Source: Bacillota bacterium (GTDB taxonomy: Bacteria > Bacillota > Clostridia > Acetivibrionales > DSM-2933). From it: a stretch of 19,383 nt of DNA. Location of the stretch: assembly GCA_023430975.1 (NCBI GenBank), contig JAEYYB010000164.1:1-19383 (forward strand), in the 5' to 3' direction. The notes beneath the pieces were generated by a model. That model did no database searches, was not told the DNA's origin, and was given only the letters and a program-made list of their open reading frames with translations. Positions 1-7,719 of the stretch are shown here, one piece after another. The translations under genes and the position numbers were made by a program. Positions within the stretch are counted from its first letter, which is position 1, and the number at the start of each line of letters is the position of its first letter.

Positions 1-26
1 AAAACCACATTCTTTTACCACAGGAG

Positions 27-119
27 TTTGCAAAGGTGAAATCTACTCTGAACGTTATCTTGTATTTGCAAAAGTAAATTCCACTTGAACAAAAATTGGG
101 GTGGATTTTACTTTTGCAA
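27..119. repeat. Direct and inverted copies of a ~20-nt motif, possible insertion-sequence end
   Basis: A motif of the form TTGCAAA-GT-AAATYYAC occurs three times. Two imperfect direct copies start at 27 and 66, each ending in TGAAC. An inverted copy at 101-119 pairs with 66-84 at 18 of 19 positions across a 16-nt loop. Several short repeats close together, with an outer end reading TG inward from position 118, resemble the multi-repeat termini of IS21-family elements. No transposase gene is visible because the window begins here. The repeats are seen directly; the insertion-sequence reading is inference. A hairpin used as a transcription terminator is the main alternative. Confidence 0.4.
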
Positions 120-352
120 TTAAGTTAAATAATTTACATAAGGAAAATTAAAGCAAGTAATTTACAAAATACACATTATGGTATATAATGTATGTGGTTA
201 CATAATTGGCTACTTCAAAGTTGCTAAAATACTGAAGGATTCCATAAACATTACCAGTTTTCAAATTTATTCAACAACACACTGCAATGAAACATTTTTC
301 ATTATTAGCTTTTCAACAAACTATGCAATATACGTTATTGTAGTAATGTGAT
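120..352. other. AT-rich intergenic stretch without a recognisable gene
   Basis: No open frame with a ribosome site and no RNA gene is seen here. The only structure noted is a short palindrome at 173-191 (ACATTAT/ATAATGT). The stretch presumably holds the promoter of the small gene at 366, but no convincing -35/-10 pair can be picked out. Confidence 0.4.
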
Positions 353-365
353 GGGAGGTTTTTTC

Positions 366-470
366 ATGCACAACCTAAAACAGGCAATTAGAAGTTATAT
401 GTTTTTAACCCCAGTTTTTTTCCTAATACTTACTGTTGTAATTTTTTATTTGGGGATCAAAAATCTTTAA
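366..470 (+). CDS. 34-residue single-span membrane peptide, function unknown
   Basis: An ATG-started frame of 34 codons is preceded by GGGAGG seven bases before the start and followed 25 bases later by a strong hairpin with a T-rich tail, so the unit has translation and termination signals of its own. The peptide begins with a short polar and basic part (residues 1-9, MHNLKQAIR). A hydrophobic stretch of about 20 residues follows (roughly 12-30), then a short GIKNL tail, which is the layout of a single transmembrane helix with a positive inner end. The start resembles the first helix of sugar ABC permeases, but there is no continuation, so a gene remnant is possible. It converges on the chemoreceptor gene. 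No function can be assigned from the sequence. Confidence 0.5.
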   Translation: MHNLKQAIRSYMFLTPVFFLILTVVIFYLGIKNL

Positions 471-495
471 TTTTTTATGCAAAGATGCATTACAC

Positions 496-540
496 GATAA
501 AGAGGCTATCATTGGGGATAGCCTCTTTATCTTTATTTTG
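496..540 (+). terminator. Rho-independent terminator between convergent genes
   Basis: A perfect 15-bp stem (GATAAAGAGGCTATC at 496-510 with its complement at 517-531) closes a 6-nt loop and is followed on the plus strand by TTTATTTTG. The T-rich tail is on the plus side, so it mainly ends transcription of the small gene at 366-470. The stem could also mark the end of the opposing chemoreceptor transcript, whose stop codon is 30 bases away. Confidence 0.8.
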
Positions 541-569
541 CCTCAAATACTTATTAAAGTATCATACTT

Positions 570-2786
570 TTAATATTTATCGAAATCCAAATCATTTAGC
601 GTCAACATCTCCTTTCCTTTTCCACTCGATCCCATTACGTTCTCTTTATGTAAATTCTTTTGCTTTTTATGCTGTACAGTTTCAGTCAAGGTATTGGAAT
701 TATGACTTCCCCTCAGCCTGAACCTTGCCATATTTTCATTTAGAAGCTTTGCCTGCATCATAAGTTCTTCACTTGCTGCAGCACTTTCTTCAGATGTTGC
801 AGAATTAACCTGTATTACCTTTGAAACCTGGTCTATACCAATGTTTATTTGTGCAATACCACTTGCTTGTTCATTTGATGCAGATGCAATATCTCCCACA
901 AGACCTGCAACCTTGGCCGAACTTTCTACTATACTGACCAAAGATGATGCGGTTTCATTTGCAATCATTGTACCGCTTTCAACCTTCTTTACACTGCTCT
1001 CTATATATTCTGTAGTTTCATGAGCAGCACGGGCACTCCTTGCCGCCAAGTTTCTGACCTCTTCGGCTACAACTGCAAATCCTTTTCCGTGCTGACCGGC
1101 TCTTGCAGCTTCTACCGCTGCATTCAAAGCTAATATATTAGTCTGGAATGCTATTTCATCAATAACCTTTATAATTTTTGAAATATTCTCAGAAGCATCG
1201 TTTATATCTTCCATAGCTTTTAGCATGTCACCCATTCTTTGATTTCCCTTGACAGCATTATCCTTAGCCTCAAGTGCCAGTTGATTTGCAAGTGCCGCAT
1301 TTGTAGCATTCATCTTTGTCTGATGGGCTATCTGGGTTATACTGGATGACAGCTGCTCTGTTGAACTAGCCTGTTCCGATGCACCTTGGGACAAATGCAT
1401 GCTGCCCTCCGATACATGTGCTGACCCTCTTGCCACCCTCTCGGACGCATTTCTGATATCACCAATCAAATTATTCAATTCTTTTATTATAGAATTTAAT
1501 GAATCGGAAATAAGTTTAAAGTCACCATCGTACTCCCTGACCTCATCCAGATCCATATTACATTCTGAAATCTGCTTTAATACATGTGATATCTCGTCAA
1601 CTATGCTTTTAAGGTTAAAAACTGTTATGTTAAATGAATTTGAAAGCTTCAAATAATCACCCTTATAATGGTCTTTCATGGATACATTTAAGTTTCCTTT
1701 TGAAACTTTACTCATTACATCTGATATTTCATTAATTGGTTCTATTATAGCATCAATGGTAGAATTTATACCTTCTACTATTTTTCTGAATTCTCCATGA
1801 TGCTTTTGACTATCGGCCCTGGTACTTAATGAACCGGACATAGCTGCATCTATCAAAGTTTTTGTATCTTGAACCATATCATATAAAGTGTTTCTTAATT
1901 TATCCATACTTTTTGATAAATTATCTTTGTCTGACCTTACAATGATTTTTACATCCAGGTTACCTTTAGCAATCTCCCATGCTGCCTCAGTCTTCAGTCT
2001 TATATCGTTAGTCATTTCCATAAATGCTTTTTTAAGACGTCCTATCTCGTCCTTTGAATCCAAGTTGAAATTGATTTCAGTATCCCCCATAGATAACCTT
2101 TCGGCGGCAACTGTAAGCTCATTTATTGGTTTCGAAATTCTATTAACAAGTAAAAATGTAAAAATAAGAAGTCCTAAAAATATAACTAAATCTACCATAA
2201 GCATAGCATAAATAATTTTGTTTTTATCATTCTCACTAATTTTTATTATTTCTTCGGTACCTGAATCTATCATTTCACCTATCAGATTCAAGCATTCCCT
2301 TGATATGGAGAAATCATCATTAGATACAGCTATTGTACCCGACTTCATAGATTCAATGGTATTCTCCCTCCACAAACTGAAGCTTTTTGAATAATCATCA
2401 AAATATTGATATATAAGCTTACCGCCTTTATCCTTATATGTACTCCAAAAACTATCATCAACAGGAAATTTGCTTCTTGCATTATTTATTCTATCTGATG
2501 CTTCCTGAGTATTTTGCTCAAAAGTTTCCTTATTTTGTTTCTTGTCTTCTTCTTTAGGGCTCTCATATAAAAACAGCTTTGAAGCTAGCATAGCTTGATA
2601 CATATCCCGATCCGCATTTAGGACCAATGATATGGCTTCATAATTCTGCTTTTTAATCTTATTACTCATATTATTAAACATAGAGTTCAAGCTTATGGCT
2701 GCGATTATTGATATAAAAAGCATAGCTAATAAAGGTATTGAAACTGCCATAAACAACTTTGACCTAACAGATATGTTTTTAAACAT
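570..2786 (-). CDS. Methyl-accepting chemotaxis protein
   Basis: A transmembrane chemoreceptor that would pass ligand signals to the CheA-CheW kinase. Reading the 738 residues: a first membrane helix at about 11-33; an extracytoplasmic, mostly helical sensor domain at about 34-189 with no cache-type motif that I can recognise; a second helix at about 190-214; a HAMP domain at about 211-264; then further HAMP-like segments to about 445, repeating the pattern GNLDV/GNLNVSM. The long signalling coiled coil has the highly conserved hairpin tip at about 542-581 (IAFQTNILALNAAVEAARAG, then GKGFAVVAEEVRNLA). No CheR-tethering pentapeptide is seen at the C terminus, which instead ends in a polar tail. 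The ATG has AGGAGG six bases upstream. It appears monocistronic: the cellulase upstream has its own terminator, and a hairpin lies past its stop. The ligand cannot be predicted. Confidence 0.95.
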   Translation of the reverse strand: MFKNISVRSKLFMAVSIPLLAMLFISIIAAISLNSMFNNMSNKIKKQNYEAISLVLNADRDMYQAMLASKLFLYESPKEEDKKQNKETFEQNTQEASDRINNARSKFPVDDSFWSTYKDKGGKLIYQYFDDYSKSFSLWRENTIESMKSGTIAVSNDDFSISRECLNLIGEMIDSGTEEIIKISENDKNKIIYAMLMVDLVIFLGLLIFTFLLVNRISKPINELTVAAERLSMGDTEINFNLDSKDEIGRLKKAFMEMTNDIRLKTEAAWEIAKGNLDVKIIVRSDKDNLSKSMDKLRNTLYDMVQDTKTLIDAAMSGSLSTRADSQKHHGEFRKIVEGINSTIDAIIEPINEISDVMSKVSKGNLNVSMKDHYKGDYLKLSNSFNITVFNLKSIVDEISHVLKQISECNMDLDEVREYDGDFKLISDSLNSIIKELNNLIGDIRNASERVARGSAHVSEGSMHLSQGASEQASSTEQLSSSITQIAHQTKMNATNAALANQLALEAKDNAVKGNQRMGDMLKAMEDINDASENISKIIKVIDEIAFQTNILALNAAVEAARAGQHGKGFAVVAEEVRNLAARSARAAHETTEYIESSVKKVESGTMIANETASSLVSIVESSAKVAGLVGDIASASNEQASGIAQINIGIDQVSKVIQVNSATSEESAAASEELMMQAKLLNENMARFRLRGSHNSNTLTETVQHKKQKNLHKENVMGSSGKGKEMLTLNDLDFDKY

Positions 2787-3000
2787 TTTATTCCTCCTCT
2801 TGATTAATTTCCGAGAAAATTTAAAACAGAAACAAATACTTCATATGCTTTGTGAGATATTTACAAAGTTGCAAGTAGTAACTTAGATTTATAGTGAAAT
2901 GATTTTTATAAATACTATTCTATTAAAATTGTGAAACTCCTGCTATAAATGCAAAAATAACTTATATCAGCAAGCAGCTTAATTGAATATGAGTTGGTAT

Positions 3001-3039
3001 AAAAAAACACTTTAGACCTTTATGATCTAAAGCGTTTTT
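3001..3039 (-). terminator. Rho-independent terminator of the GH9 cellulase gene
   Basis: On the minus strand a 10-bp stem (ACGCTTTAGA with TCTAAAGTGT, one G-T pair; plus-strand arms 3007-3016 and 3026-3035) is followed by a run of seven T. It lies about 140 bases past the cellulase stop, with a long palindromic repeat between the two. The plus strand also has a T run after the stem, so it may work both ways. Confidence 0.75.
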
Positions 3040-3043
3040 CTAC

Positions 3044-3146
3044 TATATGAAAAGTGAATAATCTTTTACATTTGTCTATCGCAAATCCCGTAAAAGCGTT
3101 CGTTATTCGTTCTGACAAATGTAAGATTATTAACACTTTTCATATA
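3044..3146. repeat. Family 1 palindromic element, copy A
   Basis: A 103-nt near-palindrome. The outer stem TATATGAAAAGTG (3044-3056) pairs perfectly with 3134-3146. Two further 9-bp stem blocks follow (AATAATCTT, ACATTTGTC) with small bulges, giving about 31 bp around a loop of about 37 nt. The loop has the blocks TATCGCAAATCCCG and TTCGTTATT, which recur in copies at 5930-6026 (inverted) and 10568-10665. It lies between the cellulase stop codon and its terminator, so it should be in the 3' untranslated RNA of that gene. A MITE-like element or an RNA stability element are the two obvious readings. Confidence 0.75.
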
Positions 3147-3177
3147 TAAAATAGTGATTTACAACTTATTATAACAA

Positions 3178-5802
3178 TTATAGATAATCTGCTGATGTCT
3201 TTGAGAAATGCCTTGAAACAATAATAACATCACTCATATTAATAGCACCATCCAGATTCAAGTCTGCATTAATGTTATAAAGTGTACTGCCCGATACTGA
3301 ATTAAATACCTTGGCAATTTCCAAAACATCTGTCATATTGATTGAATTATCCTGCACCCCATTTTTTATAATATCACCAGCCCACATCATTATAGGACTT
3401 TGAGCTGTACTAAGTTGGACATTTTTATTTATAACTACATTCTTTATTTCTCTATAAAGGTAGTTTGCTTTGCTTATCTTTATAGTTTGGGGGTTTTCTG
3501 AAGATTTTATATCAGTCAGTTTAAAATAGCCTTTGTTATCTGTTAATACAGATTTTCCAGAGCCTTCTATTTCTACTTTAAATCCCGAATTTAAGCTTGT
3601 ATCGGTATATGCTAAATCGGGTTTTATGTAACCTTCTATGAAATTGTTTGAATTTCCGGTAGGTGTCGCAGGTATAGCTGTTGTAGGTGTTGGCTTTGGT
3701 CCTTCCGGTCCCTCACCAAACACTATTTCGTCGCCTATATACAATGGACACTTTTCAGTTATTATATATTCGTCTCCTAGGCCTTCCCTGCTGTAATCAT
3801 TTTTAGCATTCCAATTTCCCTTATAAGTTGTTTCATCCTGATCTGCAATAAGGGCAAACTGTATTTCACGGGCAGCATATATTTGTTTTCCATCCCAATC
3901 GAATTCAACATAATATGTACCCTTGTTATCATACTTCATAAGCTCTGAATATTTTGCTTTTCCATCATAACACTTTTCATTTTCATCATAATATACTTCC
4001 ATATGAACATCATCAATTGTCTGCCCTGCGTCAAGGATCTCGCTGATATTAAAATAATAACGCACCTTCAAGCGAGTCTCATAATGAGGAGGGTAAGCAC
4101 TTTCATTATGTATACGAAGCGTAATTTGTGATCTTTCATTGTTTTCCTGGCTGGTACTAACTTTACCTTCCACAAAGAATTCCAGCGGCTTGGTTTCTTT
4201 CGGAGGGAAATCAGGTATCGGCTTATGGCCTTCTCCATAATATGTATAAAGTCCTGCACAAGCCCCAACAAAAGCTGCATTATAGTCAATAGCAACTTCA
4301 TTATAAATAAAATCAGATGTTATATCCTTATGAAAATCCTCAGCATCAGGTCCTCCAACCAAGGCACCCCACAAAGTATGTACCTGGTCTTTTGGAACAT
4401 CCATATTAAGGGTTTTTGATCCATGGGATGCACGATGGTGCGGATGTGAGGCTCCGTCGGGTGCATAACCGACGATATATGCTCTTTTCATTGGATTATT
4501 TCCCATTATATATTCCATTTGGGTCTTTGACCAATCAGTAAAAGCAGTTTCCCCTGTACACTTCCTGTATACCATTGCACAAAGCTGGGCGGCTGTATTG
4601 TATCTTGCAGAACCGTATGGATTTAGCATACTGAATCCTGCAGGGGTCTTTGAAAGAAAATTAGTATCCTTAGGATTCTTGTGGGTAACTCCCGACCAAT
4701 ATTCCAGATTCCATCTAAAAATATACCAGTCTCTCTCAGTATTTGTTATTGGTGCAAGTTTTGCAAACACTCCGCCCCAAACAGTATCCCAGCAGTGAAC
4801 CCAGATATTCTGCCAGTCATTTCCTGTATCAACAATTATTCTCTGCATGTAGCCTGTATATTTTCCACTTGCATCAGTTGCTACAATATGATCTATATAT
4901 TCATTTTTTCCTGTTGCTATATTTAACCAAACTGCAGCCCATGACAACTCATCGTAATCATAGGATGAATCATAAAATGGCTTACCATAACCAAGGCCTC
5001 TATATTTTCTTGCAAAATCATAAAGAGCTATTGCTGTATCAAGACACTCTTTTGCATATTCAGGATCTTCATCCTTGAAATTCATATAGTTTATAGCCAG
5101 TGAAGCTGCTGCACCGGCACATTGGTCACTTGCAGGCTTCTCAGAGGTAGCAAAATATGCAGGCCTCTCAAAATCCTTGATCATTTTTGAATTTTGAAGT
5201 TCAGGCGGATTCCACCAGTCATGGTCTATATCCCCTTCTCCTACCTCGTAGCAGAAAGCTATAACATTACCGTCTTTATCCCTGAATGTGGACCTTAGAA
5301 AATAATCGTTAAACCATCTGAGAATATCTTCCACATGTTCTTTCTCTCCATTTTTTATGTATGCGTCACGAAACTCATAGTATCCCCAACCTACAGTAGA
5401 TGCTGCATAGGATTGAGGAAGTCCAAACTTAACGTGGTCTCCTGCATCATGCATACCGCCACTTAAATCCAATGTTCCGTTTCCATCCGGGTCAAGTGCC
5501 GACTTGTATTTGTCAATAAAGCTTTGAGACATATTGGTTCCTCTAAAGCCTTCTGTCATAGGAATCAACGGTACCTCCTTATCCTCCACATGACAATCTC
5601 CACGCCATTCAAGACGCCCTCCTGTTATACCCGGTCCACATTTATTTGCATCATAGAAATAAAGGGAAAGTTGAAGTGCTTTCGCAAAATTGTACTCGGG
5701 TTCGGCATTAACTGTTGCTGGAAAAGAGATAACTGTACTTGCCAAAAAACTGAAACTAATAAATACAGATAAGCTTCTCTTTAAAAAAACTTTCATTGAC
5801 AT
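3178..5802 (-). CDS. Secreted GH9 cellulase with CBM3c, X module and type-II-like dockerin
   Basis: A secreted endo- or processive beta-1,4-glucanase. The 874 residues read in order: signal peptide 1-33, likely cut after VNA; GH9 catalytic domain about 37-522; CBM3c-like module about 538-693; Pro/Thr linker about 697-715; X module about 718-806; dockerin about 808-872. In GH9 the DAGD motif (119-122) supplies the base aspartate, HPHHR (453-457) is conserved, and NEVAIDYNAAF carries the likely acid Glu502. The X-dockerin part, with SPIMMWAGDI at the junction, resembles the C terminus of the C. thermocellum scaffoldin CipA, a type II dockerin. It is unlike the type I dockerins of most enzymes. 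The second calcium loop (DLNLDGAINMSD) is canonical; the first (DIIKNGVQDNSINMTD) seems about four residues longer than in CipA. The start is the first ATG, nine bases after AGGGGGAG; a second ATG two codons on is less well placed. It is a single-gene unit with its own promoter and terminator. Confidence 0.93.
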   Translation of the reverse strand: MSMKVFLKRSLSVFISFSFLASTVISFPATVNAEPEYNFAKALQLSLYFYDANKCGPGITGGRLEWRGDCHVEDKEVPLIPMTEGFRGTNMSQSFIDKYKSALDPDGNGTLDLSGGMHDAGDHVKFGLPQSYAASTVGWGYYEFRDAYIKNGEKEHVEDILRWFNDYFLRSTFRDKDGNVIAFCYEVGEGDIDHDWWNPPELQNSKMIKDFERPAYFATSEKPASDQCAGAAASLAINYMNFKDEDPEYAKECLDTAIALYDFARKYRGLGYGKPFYDSSYDYDELSWAAVWLNIATGKNEYIDHIVATDASGKYTGYMQRIIVDTGNDWQNIWVHCWDTVWGGVFAKLAPITNTERDWYIFRWNLEYWSGVTHKNPKDTNFLSKTPAGFSMLNPYGSARYNTAAQLCAMVYRKCTGETAFTDWSKTQMEYIMGNNPMKRAYIVGYAPDGASHPHHRASHGSKTLNMDVPKDQVHTLWGALVGGPDAEDFHKDITSDFIYNEVAIDYNAAFVGACAGLYTYYGEGHKPIPDFPPKETKPLEFFVEGKVSTSQENNERSQITLRIHNESAYPPHYETRLKVRYYFNISEILDAGQTIDDVHMEVYYDENEKCYDGKAKYSELMKYDNKGTYYVEFDWDGKQIYAAREIQFALIADQDETTYKGNWNAKNDYSREGLGDEYIITEKCPLYIGDEIVFGEGPEGPKPTPTTAIPATPTGNSNNFIEGYIKPDLAYTDTSLNSGFKVEIEGSGKSVLTDNKGYFKLTDIKSSENPQTIKISKANYLYREIKNVVINKNVQLSTAQSPIMMWAGDIIKNGVQDNSINMTDVLEIAKVFNSVSGSTLYNINADLNLDGAINMSDVIIVSRHFSKTSADYL

Positions 5803-5929
5803 ATAAATTCGCTCCCCCTAAAATTATTTATAAATCTACATAATATACTATTTATAAATCTTCCTCCCTCCGTTTTTTAATGCAAATGCAGACATAGGCA
5901 CTGCAAATTTGCGAATGAAAAAAATCTAT

Positions 5930-6026
5930 ATTAAAAGTGCTATTTATCATACATTTGTCAAAGTAGATAACGAACCGTATTAGCGGTATTTGGGATAGAC
6001 AAATGTAGAAGATTTTAACTTTTAAT
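5930..6026. repeat. Family 1 palindromic element, copy B (inverted)
   Basis: A 97-nt element whose reverse complement matches copies A and C: the ACATTTGTC/GACAAATGT stem, the loop blocks CCCAAATACCG and TTCGTTAT, and closing arms ATTAAAAGT/ACTTTTAAT. It lies between the cellulase promoter (6055-6083) and its start codon, so the cellulase leader of about 245 nt should contain it as a hairpin. The arms are more diverged than in A and C, with mismatches in the middle stem, but the loop keeps its order. The leader also has two exact copies of ATTTATAAATCT (5826-5837, 5850-5861). Confidence 0.7.
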
Positions 6027-6054
6027 TTAAATATAATTTTACATACATAATTTT

Positions 6055-6083
6055 ATCATATGTCTATTATTCTATAGAGTCAA
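6055..6083 (-). promoter_or_regulatory. Sigma-A type promoter of the GH9 gene
   Basis: On the minus strand TTGACT (6078-6083) is followed after exactly 17 bases by TATGAT (6055-6060), close to the vegetative consensus. Transcription from here would begin near 6048 and give a leader of about 245 nt that includes repeat copy B. A purine-rich GGAGGGAGG at 5863-5871 lies in the leader but has no open frame behind it. Confidence 0.6.
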
Positions 6084-6169
6084 TTGCTGCGATTGGCTTT
6101 AATTAATAATAATTGTCCATCTTGATAATATCAAAAAATATGGTATAGGTGTGCATAATACTTTTTGAA

Positions 6170-6249
6170 ATCGAGTAGGAAGGAATTAATTATTTTAATT
6201 CCCGACCTCTCACACCACCGTACGTACCGTTCGGTATACGGCGGTTCAA
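6170..6249 (-). ncRNA. Group II intron catalytic domains V and VI
   Basis: The domain V hairpin reads GAACCGCCGTATACC, then a tetraloop region, then GGTACGTACGGTGGTGTGAG (about 6207-6247). As far as I recall it is essentially identical to the domain V of the crystallised O. iheyensis group IIC intron. Domain VI follows as an AT-rich hairpin (GGAATTA/TAATTCC) with a 3' strand leading to CTACTCGAT, which contains the likely branch region and the 3' splice end at 6170. Conservation here suggests that the ribozyme core was under selection until recently. Confidence 0.85.
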
Positions 6250-6255
6250 TAAGAA

Positions 6256-7323
6256 TTAATGTACCTTAAGATACCTTTCTGTTATTGTAGGAAAACCATG
6301 TTTCTTGAGTTTCTCATTGGTTAGTGCTTTTGAAAGAATCGGGCTATTAGATATTCTCCAGTAGCCTTTTCTCGTGTTTGCATATTCCCATGCTTTTGCT
6401 TTATCGATTCCAAGCCTAAACAGATTGTTAAACCTTGTTTTGACCTTCTTCCATCTCTTCCAGAAACACATTCGAATCCTTCTTCTAAGCCATTCATCCG
6501 CATATCGGCAGAACTTTAGTCCTCTCTTTGTCAGTTCCTTATCCAGTTCATCCAGCATGATGTTACTCAAAAGCGGGGACAAATTGCCACCTTGCGGTGT
6601 TCCTTCTTCTGTATCCATAACCACACCATTTACCATGACTCCAGATTGCAGGTATTTCCTTATTAGGGAAAGTACTCTTCCATCCTTTATTTTTTGGGAT
6701 AAAAGTCTCATCAGTTTGTCATGATTAACCGTGTCAAAGTATTTCGCAAGGTCAATATCTACAGCCCATTTATAGCCTGCATCTATGTATTCCTTACATT
6801 TCTTTATAGCTTGGTGTGCGTTCCTGTTCGGTCTGAATCCATAACTGAATTCTGAAAATTCCCTCTCAAAGATAGGTGTTAATACTTGGGCAATGGCTTG
6901 TTGTATCACTCTATCTAGTACTGTTGGTATCCCCAATAACCTTATTCCCCCATCTAGCTTGGGTATCTCGACCCTTCTGACAGGTTTGGGGCGATATGTC
7001 CCTTCCATAATATCTTTCCTGATTTGGTCACCATTTTCTTTTAGATACGTTTGAAGTTCATCAACCGTCATTCCATCAATTCCATGTTTACCTTTATTCG
7101 CCTTGACCCTTATATATGCTCTATTCATATTGCTTCTATCAAGAATTTCCTCAAGTAGACTTATGGTGTATCTTTTTCCATCGTTTGATTCCTCTTCTGA
7201 CGTGGAGAAAATATTAAACACTCCTGCATTATCTTCGAGTTCCACTCTATCCTCCTGCTGGCAGCCTTCTCTATGAAGTTGTCTGTTTTCAACACATTTC
7301 CTCGTGTCCTTCAAATTCCTCAA
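6256..7323 (-). CDS. ltrA: Group II intron reverse transcriptase/maturase with large in-frame deletion
   Basis: The intron-encoded protein, 355 residues if it starts at the TTG at 7323; a TTG three codons later is better spaced from AGGAGG. Reverse-transcriptase blocks are clear from about residue 53: RVKANKGKHGIDGMT, RPKPVRRVEIPK, GIRLLGIPTVLDRVIQQAI, YGFRPNRNAHQAI, VDIDLAKYFDTVNHD, GTPQGGNLSPLLSNI. The sequence then reads KFCRYADEWLRRRIRMC. The catalytic YADD motif is broken after YAD and joined directly to the EWLRRRIRMC block that belongs near the end of the X (maturase) domain. The rest of the palm, the thumb and most of X, roughly 115-120 residues judged from the family's usual length, are gone with the frame kept. 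The C-terminal block through YWRISNSPIL to the stop is normal. With one catalytic Asp and the thumb missing, reverse transcription should be impossible. There is no En domain, as expected for class IIC. Confidence 0.85.
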   Translation of the reverse strand: MRNLKDTRKCVENRQLHREGCQQEDRVELEDNAGVFNIFSTSEEESNDGKRYTISLLEEILDRSNMNRAYIRVKANKGKHGIDGMTVDELQTYLKENGDQIRKDIMEGTYRPKPVRRVEIPKLDGGIRLLGIPTVLDRVIQQAIAQVLTPIFEREFSEFSYGFRPNRNAHQAIKKCKEYIDAGYKWAVDIDLAKYFDTVNHDKLMRLLSQKIKDGRVLSLIRKYLQSGVMVNGVVMDTEEGTPQGGNLSPLLSNIMLDELDKELTKRGLKFCRYADEWLRRRIRMCFWKRWKKVKTRFNNLFRLGIDKAKAWEYANTRKGYWRISNSPILSKALTNEKLKKHGFPTITERYLKVH

Positions 7324-7719
7324 CCCTCCTATTGTTCAGTCCTTCCCTTGCCATTCATGACTGGCTTGGTACTATGACCTCTGCTGACTTCTCATGATAA
7401 ATCTCTTTTCAACCGTGCTTCAAAGTTCATTTCCACACGTCCATGAGACCTCCCCAGGTAAGAACGCTCTCTTTCACTCCATATATCTGCTGTATTTACA
7501 CCGCCTGTTTCAGATAGTTTCGGGCTTTGTTTTGTAATGCAAACTCACCCAACAGACATATGCCTTATATGCAGTTTCTATTCGTCAGACCAGAGCTTTG
7601 CCTCCAGCTTCTTTCAGATTCCACCTCACGATGGACACCCTTGCTCTCGGCTAATGGTTGGCACTATCAACCCCCATATCGGACTTTCACCGACAAGAGA
7701 ATGCTCATACTGGGCACAC

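Larger units (their letters stand above)
6170..7719 (-). mobile_element. Group IIC intron, 1550 nt, internally deleted
   Basis: The minus strand begins with GTGTGCCCAGTATGAG at 7719, a typical group II 5' end. It runs through a structured 5' region of about 400 nt, with blocks such as GAGTTTGCAT and TTACCTGGGGAGGTCT that are familiar from the Oceanobacillus iheyensis group IIC intron. The maturase frame follows, then domain V (about 6213-6247) and domain VI, ending CTACTCGAT at 6170. The insertion point directly follows the hairpin and T run of the ftsZ terminator, which is the known target preference of class IIC. At 1550 nt it is shorter than a usual full element because about 115-120 codons are missing from the maturase frame. 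The RNA ends look intact, so splicing or mobility with maturase supplied in trans cannot be excluded. Confidence 0.88.

Noticed and set aside
3044..3146. Reading the family 1 elements as a CRISPR array or tRNA
   Set aside because: The copies are kilobases apart with no spacers, are about 100 nt long, and show no cloverleaf or anticodon arm.
5863..5871. GGAGGGAGG as the ribosome site of a leader peptide
   Set aside because: The only ATG behind it is followed at once by TAG, and no GTG or TTG frame of useful length is present.
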